DNA of 64,000 nt from Hymenobacter pini (lineage in GTDB: Bacteria; Bacteroidota; Bacteroidia; Cytophagales; Hymenobacteraceae): the NCBI RefSeq assembly GCF_020421205.1, contig NZ_JAIZZH010000002.1:186001-250000 (forward strand), written 5' to 3'. How positions within the stretch are numbered: the stretch's first letter is position 1; each line of letters opens with the position of its first letter. Made by a program: the position numbers and the translations under genes. Of the stretch, positions 25,185-33,298 are shown in pieces. The notes under the pieces are model-generated. The model was not told the DNA's origin. It saw only the letters and a program-made list of their open reading frames with translations, and ran no database searches.

Positions 25185-25452
25185 CAAAGCTCTGCTGAAG
25201 CGCTATTGGATTGAATTCGCAAACACCGCCGGAGGCTGCGGGAATGCTTACGGCATAACTGCCTATACACTTGAGGATGCATTGTCCATTCTCCAGAAGA
25301 AGGTATTTCGAGGTGCTTCTATGCCTAGTGTGGTGCGCTTCATTGAGAATGTTGACGTTAGCACCCTTGATGCCAGCCATGTTCTTCCGAACATGGCTTC
25401 TGCATTTTGGCGAGGCATCTGGTACCCGCAAGGTTTTCAGGAAAGTCTATGA
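25174..25452 (+). CDS. Small hypothetical protein, coupled to the preceding gene
   Basis: 92 residues from the ATG at 25174; ATGs at 25159 and 25165 are also in frame and overlap the previous gene further. The block YWIEFANTAGGCGNAYGITA then YTLEDAL and the ending ASAFWRGIWYPQGF are seen in uncharacterised small bacterial proteins, often in similar short gene pairs. No signal or membrane segment. It overlaps the preceding gene by 11 bp, and its stop overlaps an ATG (ATGA at 25449), suggesting a third coupled gene that is now broken. Confidence 0.65.
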   Translation: MIHNKALLKRYWIEFANTAGGCGNAYGITAYTLEDALSILQKKVFRGASMPSVVRFIENVDVSTLDASHVLPNMASAFWRGIWYPQGFQESL

Positions 25453-25648
25453 GGACTGCCTGCTCATTTGCGAAGCGGCCACGGCCATTGTACTGATGCA
25501 GGACTGCATGACCCGCTTCCAGAATCATGGCGGCACAACTGCGTTACCTTATGTCGAACTTGAATTCAAAGATGAAGCAGCAGCCCGACAGCGGGTCGCA
25601 GGCATCCTGCATTATGTATCCAAAAGTAGAGGTAACCATTTACGATGA
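25449..25648 (+). pseudogene. Possible frameshifted small gene
   Basis: An ATGA overlap with the upstream stop would start a gene at 25449, but that frame stops after 15 codons. Another frame stays open to a TGA ending at 25648 and encodes a plausible peptide (CLLICEAATAIVLMQDCMTR, then NHGGTTALPYVELEF and AAARQRVAGILHYV). Either a short gene starts at the ATG at 25496 (50 residues) or one base change broke a longer gene. The 157 bp that follow, up to 25806, hold nothing recognisable. Confidence 0.3.
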
Positions 25649-25805
25649 GCAGATGCACTACAGAACAATGTTACCAACCGCTGACTGATCAACGGCTCAT
25701 TCCCAAATTTCTTCCGACCTCGGCCACCTTTTTCTGGCTTTAAACTAAGCGAGCGGGCGCATGGCTTTTAGCAGTTCAGAGCGCCCAGCCATCTTGTTTT
25801 GCCCG

Positions 25806-28163
25806 TTACTCCGTTCGCAAACTTAGCACGGGGTTGCGGCGGGCGGCTCGCCAGGCCTGCACGCTCACCGTAAGCCAGGCCACGAGCAGGGCACCCATAC
25901 CAGCTGCGGCGAAGTACCACCACTGCCATGCCACGCGGTAGGCAAAGCCTTCCAGCCACCGCTGCATCAGCAGGTAGCTCAGGGGCAGTGCCAGGATGAT
26001 GGCTACGACAACTAGCCAGGTTAGGCTGCTGGTCAACAGCCACACGATGCCCAGTTCGCTCGCCCCCAAGGCCTTGCGGATACCGATTTCCTTGCGCCGC
26101 CGCTCGGCCGTGAAGGCCGCCAGCCCCAGCAGGCCCAGGGCGGAAATGAGAATGGCCAGCCCGGCAAAGTAGCGGGCAAGCATCGCCACCCGCCGCTCGG
26201 CCACGTACTGGGCCTGGTAGTCATCATCCAGAAACGTGTAATCAAGCGCGAAGCCGGGGTTGTAGGCGGCGTATAGTTGCTGAAGCCGCGCAATGGTGGC
26301 CTGCTCCTCCTGAGGCTGAATCTTTACCAGGACCGTGTTAATTTGGGGGTCGAGCTTGAGCAGCAGGGGTTTGATTTTTTCGTGCAGGGACTCGTAGTGG
26401 AAGTCGCGGACCACGCCCACAATGCGGGCACCGCCGAGTTGCTGGCCCACGGGGTCCGGCATCCCCAGGCCGGCCACCAGGGTTTGGTTGACGAGGATGG
26501 CGGCGCTGTCGGCACGAAACTGCGGCGCAAAGCTGCGGCCGGCTACCAGGTGCAGGCCCATCGTTTCCACCAGGTCGTAGTTGACTAGCATCGTTGCTAC
26601 GGGCAGGCTCTTATCCCGCCAGCTCATCTCCGTGACGTAGCGCCCCCCAAAGAAGCCGCCCAATACGCTGGACGCCTGCACGACGCCGGGCAACTCCTTC
26701 ACTTCGGCTAGAAAGGCCTTCTGCTGGCGCGCCGCCTTACCGCCCGTATCAAAACGAAGCACGTGCGCTTTGTCGTAGCCCAGCGACTGGTGCTGCACAA
26801 ACGCGAGCTGGGCATTAACCACCACCACGGCCACAATGAACAGCACCGAAAGCGTGAATTGCAGCACCACCAAGCCCTGCCGCGTCCAGACGTCGCCGGC
26901 CTTGGTCGGCAGCTTGCCTTTCAGCACGGCCGCCGGCTGGAACCCCGACAGGTAAAACGCGGGGTAGCTGCCCGCTAGCAGCCCCGTACCCAAGGCCAAG
27001 GCCAAGCCGGCCCCCACCAGCTGCGGCTCCCACCGCAAGGCCAGCGGCTTGCCCGTCAGCTCGCTGAACTGCGGCAGCACGAGCTGGACCAGCCCCACGG
27101 CCACGACCAGGGCTAGCAAGGCCATCACCACGGACTCGGTCAGGTATTGCCCCACCAGCGCGGCGCGGCTTGCCCCCAGCGCCTTGCGAATACCTACCTC
27201 CTTGACCCGCCGCGAGGCCTTGGCGGTGAACAGGTTCATGAAATTGATACTGGCAATGACCAGAATCAGCCCGGCAATCAGAGCAAATAGCCGCAAGTAG
27301 GTAATGCGCCCGCCGGTGGCGACGCCATTTTCGTAGGTGCCGTGCAGGTACCCGTCTGCGAACGGCCGCACGAATAGGGTGCGCCCTTGGGCCTGGGCCT
27401 GCGCGCTTTTGGTTTTCAGCAAGCCCGCCAGCTTCGCTTGAAACTGCGCGGGGTCGGCCCCCTCCTTCAGGGCCAGGTAGGTGTTGAAAGGGCCGTCGTC
27501 ATCCCATTTGATGGTCTCGCTCATCTGCATCAGGTCCTTGAACGCGGCAAACGGCAGCACACAGTCAAACTGCTCCGACGAGTTGCGGGGCACTCCGGCA
27601 AACACTCCGGCCACCAGGCAGGTCTGTTTCCGGTCGGCCATCTGCCATTCCACGGCTTTGCCCAGGCTGTTCTGCGGCGACCCGAAAAGCTTAGTTGCCA
27701 GGGCTTCGGAGAGGACCACGGCGTTTTTATCCCGCAGCACCGTAGCGGGAGTGCCTACCAGCAGGGGATAGGAAAACAGCTGGAAGAAGGCTGGGTCTGC
27801 GTACTTGGGGACGGCATTTAGGTGCTGGCCGCCCGCCGCCAGCGTGAACCCGGGGAAGAACGGGACCGGCGTGGTGGTGGCCACCAGTTCAATCTCCGGC
27901 ATTTCCCGCCGCAGGGCCTCGGCCAGCAGCGGCATGGTGCCAGTCTGCGTCTCGATGCCATCGGCCGTACGGCGGTTTTCCATCACCTGATACAGCCGGC
28001 CGTCCAGAGCGTGGTAACGGTCGAAGCTGTACTCGTCGCTACTCCACAGGTAAATAAGCAGCGCGCTGGCCAAGCCGGTTGAGAGGCCAATCAGGTTGAT
28101 AAAAAACGTGCTTTTGAACCGCTTGAAGTTGCGGTAGATAAGTAGCAAGGGATAAGGCAGCAT
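25806..28163 (-). CDS. ABC transporter permease, FtsX/MacB type
   Basis: 785 residues with the two-module layout common in Bacteroidota: an N-terminal membrane helix (about 21-41), a periplasmic MacB_PCD domain, three FtsX helices starting near ITYLRLFALIAGLILVIASINF, a second periplasmic domain, and three more helices at the C-terminus. The motif RVKEVGIRKALGAS, repeated later as RRKEIGIRKALGAS, is typical of such permeases. With the ATPase upstream and the adaptor it should form a MacAB-like exporter for drugs, lipids or peptides. It is the last gene of a three-gene minus-strand operon. Confidence 0.9.
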   Translation of the reverse strand: MLPYPLLLIYRNFKRFKSTFFINLIGLSTGLASALLIYLWSSDEYSFDRYHALDGRLYQVMENRRTADGIETQTGTMPLLAEALRREMPEIELVATTTPVPFFPGFTLAAGGQHLNAVPKYADPAFFQLFSYPLLVGTPATVLRDKNAVVLSEALATKLFGSPQNSLGKAVEWQMADRKQTCLVAGVFAGVPRNSSEQFDCVLPFAAFKDLMQMSETIKWDDDGPFNTYLALKEGADPAQFQAKLAGLLKTKSAQAQAQGRTLFVRPFADGYLHGTYENGVATGGRITYLRLFALIAGLILVIASINFMNLFTAKASRRVKEVGIRKALGASRAALVGQYLTESVVMALLALVVAVGLVQLVLPQFSELTGKPLALRWEPQLVGAGLALALGTGLLAGSYPAFYLSGFQPAAVLKGKLPTKAGDVWTRQGLVVLQFTLSVLFIVAVVVVNAQLAFVQHQSLGYDKAHVLRFDTGGKAARQQKAFLAEVKELPGVVQASSVLGGFFGGRYVTEMSWRDKSLPVATMLVNYDLVETMGLHLVAGRSFAPQFRADSAAILVNQTLVAGLGMPDPVGQQLGGARIVGVVRDFHYESLHEKIKPLLLKLDPQINTVLVKIQPQEEQATIARLQQLYAAYNPGFALDYTFLDDDYQAQYVAERRVAMLARYFAGLAILISALGLLGLAAFTAERRRKEIGIRKALGASELGIVWLLTSSLTWLVVVAIILALPLSYLLMQRWLEGFAYRVAWQWWYFAAAGMGALLVAWLTVSVQAWRAARRNPVLSLRTE

Positions 28164-28183
28164 GGCCGAAGAGGAGGAAACGG

Positions 28184-28867
28184 TTAGAATTGGCTGCGGC
28201 TGTTTTCCAGCACTACCTGCCCATCGAGCAGGCGAATGACGCGCCGGGCGTACCGGGCATCGTGCTCGGAGTGCGTGACCATGAGCACGGTGGTACCCGC
28301 CTCATTCAGCTCGGTGAGCAGCCCCAGCACGTCGTGGCCGCTGGCCGAGTCGAGGTTGCCGGTGGGCTCGTCGGCCAGAAGCAGCGGCGGGGCATTCACC
28401 ACTGCGCGGGCCACGGCCACGCGCTGCTGCTGCCCACCCGAGAGTTGCAGCGGAAAGTGGTTGCGCCGGTGCAGCAGCTGCATTTTCTCCAGCACCTGCT
28501 CCACCCGCTGCCGCCGCTCGACGGCCCCCACGCCCAGGTAGCGCAGGGGCAGCTCCACGTTCTCAAACACCGTCAGCTCGTCAATCAGGTTGAAGCTCTG
28601 AAACACGAAGCCCAGGCTGCGCTTGCGCAGCTCGGCCCGCTGGCGCTCCGAGTAGCGGCTGGTTTCGGTGCCCAGCAGTTGCAGGCTGCCGCCGTCGGGT
28701 TCGTCGAGCAGGCCCAACAGGTTGAGCAGCGTCGATTTACCGCAGCCCGAGGGGCCCATGATGGCCACAAACTCCCCCTGCTCCACCGTCAGCGAGACGT
28801 GGTTGAGCGCCTTGGTCTGCACCTCCTCGGTGCGGTACACCTTGTCCAGGTTTTCGGTCTTAATCAT
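28184..28867 (-). CDS. ABC transporter ATP-binding protein, LolD/MacB type
   Basis: 227 residues with all nucleotide-binding motifs: Walker A GPSGCGKST (residues 38-46), signature LSGGQQQRVAVARA, Walker B LLLADEPTGNLD and switch His in MVTHSEHDA. The sequence closely follows the LolD/MacB/FtsE subfamily, which powers FtsX-type permeases from the cytoplasmic side. It lies 20 bp upstream of the permease gene and 39 bp after the adaptor gene. The export substrate cannot be told from the ATPase. Confidence 0.93.
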   Translation of the reverse strand: MIKTENLDKVYRTEEVQTKALNHVSLTVEQGEFVAIMGPSGCGKSTLLNLLGLLDEPDGGSLQLLGTETSRYSERQRAELRKRSLGFVFQSFNLIDELTVFENVELPLRYLGVGAVERRQRVEQVLEKMQLLHRRNHFPLQLSGGQQQRVAVARAVVNAPPLLLADEPTGNLDSASGHDVLGLLTELNEAGTTVLMVTHSEHDARYARRVIRLLDGQVVLENSRSQF

Positions 28868-28906
28868 GCGCAGTAGCCTTTTATGGGCAAATAGTTAGTA
28901 AAAATC

Positions 28907-30166
28907 CTAGGGCTGGCTATTGTCCAGCACCAGTTCCTGTTGGTCGGCGTAGCCTTCGTAGCTGGAGGTTACGACCCGGTCGCCGGGCTGCAGGCCAGCC
29001 AGCACCTCGTAATAGTCGGGGTTCTGCCGCCCTAGCCGGATGGCCACCCGCTGGGCCCGGGTGCCGTCGGCACTCAGCTTGAACGCCCAGTTGCCCACGG
29101 TTTGCTGGTAGAAGCCACCTTTGGGCAGCAGCACCGCCGGGGCCTTCGCACTCAGCGCCAGCCGGATGGAAAGGGTCTGGCCCCGCCGCAGGCCCGGTGG
29201 GGCCGCACCGGTAAAGGCCACGTCGATTTGCAGACCTTTGGCTACCTGGGCGAATATTTTGGTCACGCGCAAAGCATACGCCTGGCCGTCCACCATTACT
29301 TCGCCCACCTGACCGGCCGCAATGCGGGCAATATAAAACTCGTCCACGGCGGCGTGGAGCTTCACGCCCGCCAGCCCGTCAATCTGCCCCAGGCGCTGGC
29401 CCCGGGTTTTGGCCTCGCCCACTTCCGCGGCCAGCGAGCTGAGCCGTCCGCCGACCGGAGCCCGTAGCAGCAGGTCGTCCATCTTGCGCCGCATCAGAGC
29501 CAGATTGCTGGTCATGCGCTGCACTGATTCCTGCATGGTGCCCAATTGCTGTTGCATGGCCACCGAATCCTGGCGCAGGGTCTGCTGCGTGAGTTGCCGC
29601 CGGCGCAGCTGGTAGCGGTAGGCGTTCTGGCTTTGCAGGTAGTCCTGCCGCGCAATTACCTTCTGGTCGTAGAGCACCTGGTTGGTGTCGAACACCCTTC
29701 GGGCCTCGGCCAGTTGGAAGTCGATGTCGGCCAGCTGGTTTTGGCGCAGGATGCGGTTTTGCAGCAGTTGGTTACGGGTGTTGCGCAGGTTGTTCATCAG
29801 GTCGTACACGGCCGTTTCGCGGTTCACCATTTCCAGTTGCAGGTCGGGGTTGGCCAGCCGGAGCAACGGCTGGCCGGCCGCTAGAGTCGCGCCTTCTTCT
29901 ACCAGCACCTCCTGCACGGTGCCGGCCTCCGCCGCGTCCAGGTACACGGTGTGTAAGGGCTGCACCACCCCGTCGATGGCCGTAAACTCCTGAAAGTTGC
30001 CCCGGGTGACGGGACTGATAGTCAGCCGGCTGGCCGCCACGTGCAGCCGCTGGCCCGGCCTCGGCCAGTAGAAAGTGGCCGCGCCCATACCTGCCAGCAG
30101 CACGGCCCCCAGCCACCACCAGCGGGTAATAAACGACCATTTTCGCTTTGGTATCAGGACATCCAT
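28907..30166 (-). CDS. Periplasmic adaptor subunit (HlyD/MacA-like)
   Basis: 419 residues. One membrane helix (about 18-36, WWWLGAVLLAGMGAATFYW) anchors it to the inner membrane. Lipoyl halves occur at AGTVQEVLVEEGATLAAGQPL and LLRAPVGGRLSSLAAEVGE, separated by a long coiled coil (about 110-225). The C-terminus has beta-barrel modules (VRIGRQ-like, YYEVLAGLQPGDRVVTSSYE). It probably bridges the FtsX-type permease to an outer-membrane factor, which is not encoded nearby. It heads the operon and is divergent from the NtrC-type regulator gene, which probably controls it. Confidence 0.88.
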   Translation of the reverse strand: MDVLIPKRKWSFITRWWWLGAVLLAGMGAATFYWPRPGQRLHVAASRLTISPVTRGNFQEFTAIDGVVQPLHTVYLDAAEAGTVQEVLVEEGATLAAGQPLLRLANPDLQLEMVNRETAVYDLMNNLRNTRNQLLQNRILRQNQLADIDFQLAEARRVFDTNQVLYDQKVIARQDYLQSQNAYRYQLRRRQLTQQTLRQDSVAMQQQLGTMQESVQRMTSNLALMRRKMDDLLLRAPVGGRLSSLAAEVGEAKTRGQRLGQIDGLAGVKLHAAVDEFYIARIAAGQVGEVMVDGQAYALRVTKIFAQVAKGLQIDVAFTGAAPPGLRRGQTLSIRLALSAKAPAVLLPKGGFYQQTVGNWAFKLSADGTRAQRVAIRLGRQNPDYYEVLAGLQPGDRVVTSSYEGYADQQELVLDNSQP

Positions 30167-30198
30167 TCAATTGGGCGCAGGCACTAATCACATAAAAC

Positions 30199-30217
30199 TA
30201 TGGACCAGCGGTGCCAA
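30199..30217 (-). promoter_or_regulatory. Candidate sigma-54 promoter of the exporter operon
   Basis: Read on the minus strand, TTGGCACCGCTGGTCCATA has a perfect -24 half (TTGGCAC) for sigma-54, but a poor -12 half (GTCC instead of TTGC). It would start transcription about 20-25 bp before the adaptor ATG. The divergent NtrC-type activator makes such a promoter plausible. Confidence 0.35.
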
Positions 30218-30285
30218 GAACGATGCCCTGCTTGCAAGCAATTGCAAATCAGCACAATGACAGGAAAGCCTACCGAATGACCGTT

Positions 30286-30331
30286 GTCAAACGTCCGGTT
30301 TTGATACAGTTGACCGTTCGGTTTCGATACA
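30286..30331. repeat. Tandem 23-bp direct repeat, candidate activator site
   Basis: Two adjacent 23-bp units (30286-30308 and 30309-30331) agree at 18 of 23 positions, sharing GT..A.CGT.CGGTTT.GATACA. They lie in the 303-bp divergent region, about 70-115 bp upstream of the candidate sigma-54 promoter, a fitting place for an NtrC-type enhancer site. Except for these and a TTGCAA-GCAA-TTGCAA motif (30232-30247), the spacer holds nothing recognisable. Confidence 0.6.
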
Positions 30332-30469
30332 CTCCATGCAAGCCGCTGCGCTAAGAGCAATGTGGCAGGTTGAAAACCAGTATTTTCCAAGGCCTGCACG
30401 GTTTGTGTAGCCTGAGTTGGTACGGCACCTGTTATCCCCGACTTTTACGTTTTACCAAGCCGCTTTTTC

Positions 30470-31843
30470 ATGAATCTGAAGCACGCCCGCATCCTGGTGG
30501 TAGACGATGAGCCTGACGTGCTGTTCGCCCTCAAACTGCTACTCAAGTCGGAGGTGCAGGAAGTGGTGACGGAGCGCAACCCAGAACGGCTACTTTCTCT
30601 GCTCCGCCAGCAACACTTCGACGCCGTGCTGCTCGACATGAACTACCGTAGCGGACAGGCGACCGGCAACGAGGGTTTCTACTGGTTAAGCCGCATCCGG
30701 GAACAGAGCCCCTCCACGGCCGTACTCCTGCTCACGGCCTACGGCGACGTGCGCACGGCGGTGCGCGCCCTCAAAGCCGGCGCTACCGACTTTTTACTGA
30801 AGCCCTGGCACAACGACCAACTGCTGCAGACGCTGGCCGCCGCCCTCCAACCTACCCCCCTCAGCAAAAGCGGGGGCAGTCCGAAAAAACAAGCCGCGCC
30901 AGCCGCAGCTACTGCTCTATTGGGGGAATCAGCCCCCATGCAGGAAGTGCGCGCCATCATTGAAAGGGTCGCCCCAACGGAGGCGAACGTGCTCCTATTG
31001 GGCGAGAACGGGACCGGCAAGGAGCTGGCTGCCCGGTCCCTGCACGAGCAGTCCCGCCGCGCGGCCCGGCCTTTCGTGACCGCCGACGTGGCTGCCCTTA
31101 GCGAGGGAGTGTTTGAAAGCGAGTTGTTCGGGCATACCAAAGGCGCGTTTACAGATGCTCAGGCAAGCCGCGTGGGCCGGTTTGAGGCGGCCAGCGGGGG
31201 CACGTTGTTTCTGGATGAGATTGGCAACATCGGCCTGGCGCAGCAAGCCAAGCTGCTCACGGCCCTGCAAAACCGCCAAGTGGTGCCCGTGGGAAGCAAT
31301 ACCCCCGTGCCGGTGGACATCCGGCTGGTGTCGGCCACTAATGCGCCGCTGCACGCCCTGGTAGCCCGCGGGGCTTTCCGCCAGGATTTGATGTACCGCC
31401 TTAATACGGTCGAAATCATGCTGCCGCCCCTACGCGAGCGGGCCGACGATGTGGAGCTGTTGGCCCGGCACTTCGCCCAGGTATACGCCGTCCGCAACCG
31501 GCAACCCGTGCCGGAATTCAGTGGGGCCGCGCTGCGCAAGCTCCGGGAGCACGCCTGGCCCGGCAACGTGCGGGAACTGCAGCACGCCGTGGAGCGGGCC
31601 GTTATCCTGGGGAATGGCGCCACGCTGCTGCCGGCTGATTTCTCGTTTCGGAACCCCGAACCGCTGGCTGCTTCTGCGCCTACTTCGCCCGTAACTGAGA
31701 ATCCGCTGCCGTTGCTGGAAGTGGAGAAAAACGCCATCCAGCAGGCTATTGAGCGCCATCAGGGCAACCTCACCAAAGCAGCTAAGGAACTAGGCCTTAC
31801 CCGCACGGCCCTATACCGCCGGCTCGACAAGCATGATATGTAA
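30470..31843 (+). CDS. NtrC-family sigma-54-type response regulator
   Basis: 457 residues. The receiver domain (about 5-120) has D12/D13, phosphoacceptor D56, T89 and K111. The AAA+ domain has Walker A GENGTGKE (178-185), the sigma-54 contact loop GAFTDA (225-230) in place of the usual GAFTGA, and Walker B FLDE (247-250). A Fis-type HTH ends the protein (KAAKELGLTRTALYRRL). It probably activates the divergent exporter operon. The kinase gene overlaps its 3' end by 11 bp. The GAFTDA variant is, as I recall, common in Bacteroidota regulators of this type. Confidence 0.92.
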   Translation: MNLKHARILVVDDEPDVLFALKLLLKSEVQEVVTERNPERLLSLLRQQHFDAVLLDMNYRSGQATGNEGFYWLSRIREQSPSTAVLLLTAYGDVRTAVRALKAGATDFLLKPWHNDQLLQTLAAALQPTPLSKSGGSPKKQAAPAAATALLGESAPMQEVRAIIERVAPTEANVLLLGENGTGKELAARSLHEQSRRAARPFVTADVAALSEGVFESELFGHTKGAFTDAQASRVGRFEAASGGTLFLDEIGNIGLAQQAKLLTALQNRQVVPVGSNTPVPVDIRLVSATNAPLHALVARGAFRQDLMYRLNTVEIMLPPLRERADDVELLARHFAQVYAVRNRQPVPEFSGAALRKLREHAWPGNVRELQHAVERAVILGNGATLLPADFSFRNPEPLAASAPTSPVTENPLPLLEVEKNAIQQAIERHQGNLTKAAKELGLTRTALYRRLDKHDM

Positions 31844-33188
31844 CCGTTTGGATATTCGCCTGCTCGGGCGGCTGGTACTATTGGTAGCCGTGCTGGCCGG
31901 AGGCGGATACGCGGCGCTGCAGCATGCCTACGGGCTGGCTTTGGGGGCCCTGGGGCTGCTGGCAGGACTGCTCCTGGAGCTGACCCGCTACTTGATGCGC
32001 GGCCAGCAGGCCCTGACCGATTTTACGCTGGCCCTGAAATACCGGGATTTTTCGCGGCAGTACCCGGCGCAGTCTGGGTCGGCGGCACTGCGGGCCCTGC
32101 ACGAGGCCTTCAACCAAGCTAACGCCACGTTTCGGGAATTGCGGGCCGCGCAGGAAGGGCAGTTTCACTACCTGCAAACCATCTTGGCGCTGCTTGATAC
32201 CGGTATTGTGTCCTACGACGCGACGGGCACCGTGGCCTGGGTGAATGAGGCGTTTAAGCAGACCTTGCACCTACCCTACCTGAAAAATATCCGGGCGCTG
32301 CAGTCCCGGCAGCCGGTTCTTTATGAGGCCATCTGCCGGGCCGTGCCCGGTCAGCCCGAGGTGGTGAAACTTACGGTGGACCGCCAGATGGTGCAGCTGC
32401 TCGTGTCAGCCACGCAGTTTACGCTCCGGGGTGAAGCATGTACCCTGCTGGCTTTCAAGAATGTGAGCCAGGCCCTGGCCGATACCGAAACGGCCGCCTG
32501 GCAACAACTATTACGGGTCATGACGCACGAAATCATGAATTCGGTGGCTCCCATTGCCTCGCTGGCGGATTCACTGAGCCGCCACGTGCAAAGTGACCGG
32601 CAGCACGCGGCTTCTGATGAGCTACTCGACGATGTGGGCACTGGCATTCGCATTATCCAGCAGCGCAGCGAAGGGCTGCTGCGCTTCGCCCAGGTATACC
32701 GGGACTTTAGCACCCTGGCCCCGCCCCAGCGCACCACCCTCAGCGTGCAGGAATTGCTCCAAACCACCCGGCAGCTGCTGGCGCAGCAGCTGGAAGCACA
32801 AGGCATTGACGTTACCCTCAGCGTCCGGCCCACCCACCTCGCCCTGCACGCCGACGGCCACTTACTGGAGCAGGTGCTCATCAATCTGGTGCTCAATGCG
32901 GCGCAGGCACTCGGACAAACGCCCGCCCCGCGCATCAGCCTGTGGGCCTGGCCCGATGAACAGGAACGGGTGATTATTGAGGTGCAAGACAACGGGAGCG
33001 GTATTGCGGCCGACGTGCTCGACAGCATCTTCGTTCCTTTTTTCACCACTCGCCCTCACGGCTCCGGCATTGGCCTGAGCCTGGCCAAGCAGATCATGCA
33101 ACTGCACCAGGGCAACATTCAGGTTCATTCGGTACCAGAGGCGGGCAGTACGTTTCAGCTACGGTTCCCCCCTTCAGGTACATTCTAG
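31833..33188 (+). CDS. Sensor histidine kinase, NtrY-like
   Basis: 451 residues, overlapping the regulator gene by 11 bp. Two membrane helices (about 12-30 and 35-52) with almost no periplasmic loop precede a PAS-like domain (about 105-215, LDTGIVSYDATGTVAWVNEAF). The H box VMTHEIMNSVAPI gives phosphoacceptor H232. The ATPase region has INLVLNAAQAL, VQDNGSGIA and GSGIGLSLAKQIM. With so little periplasmic sequence it may sense the membrane or cytoplasm. It is the cognate kinase of the NtrC-type regulator. Confidence 0.92.
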   Translation: MICNRLDIRLLGRLVLLVAVLAGGGYAALQHAYGLALGALGLLAGLLLELTRYLMRGQQALTDFTLALKYRDFSRQYPAQSGSAALRALHEAFNQANATFRELRAAQEGQFHYLQTILALLDTGIVSYDATGTVAWVNEAFKQTLHLPYLKNIRALQSRQPVLYEAICRAVPGQPEVVKLTVDRQMVQLLVSATQFTLRGEACTLLAFKNVSQALADTETAAWQQLLRVMTHEIMNSVAPIASLADSLSRHVQSDRQHAASDELLDDVGTGIRIIQQRSEGLLRFAQVYRDFSTLAPPQRTTLSVQELLQTTRQLLAQQLEAQGIDVTLSVRPTHLALHADGHLLEQVLINLVLNAAQALGQTPAPRISLWAWPDEQERVIIEVQDNGSGIAADVLDSIFVPFFTTRPHGSGIGLSLAKQIMQLHQGNIQVHSVPEAGSTFQLRFPPSGTF

Positions 33189-33190
33189 GG

Positions 33191-33259
33191 CTGGCCGAGC
33201 GCGCCGCGCTGCTACGGGAGTTCCCGCAGGCGGCGGAGGTGGTAGAGCGGTTTATGTAA
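33191..33259 (+). pseudogene. Remnant of a second DUF985 cupin gene (3' end only)
   Basis: Two bp after the kinase stop, a reading frame encodes LAERAALLREFPQAAEVVER then FM and a stop. This aligns with the C-terminus of the DUF985 protein at 24337-24825 (LAERAALLQEFPQAAEVVEQ then FT). Over 66 bp there are about 10 differences, most of them silent, so the copy is an older homologue and not a fresh duplication. Nothing upstream in this frame resembles the rest of the family. It marks a breakpoint at the end of the exporter/two-component module. Confidence 0.75.
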
Positions 33260-33298
33260 TTTACATCCCGCTACACAAGTCACTAATTCCTGCAACCT

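Noticed and set aside
24757..33259. The DUF985 tail pair considered as recent direct repeats of an integrative element
   Set aside because: The two tails differ at about 10 of 66 positions with mostly silent changes, so they are old homologues; no integrase or att-like identity was found.
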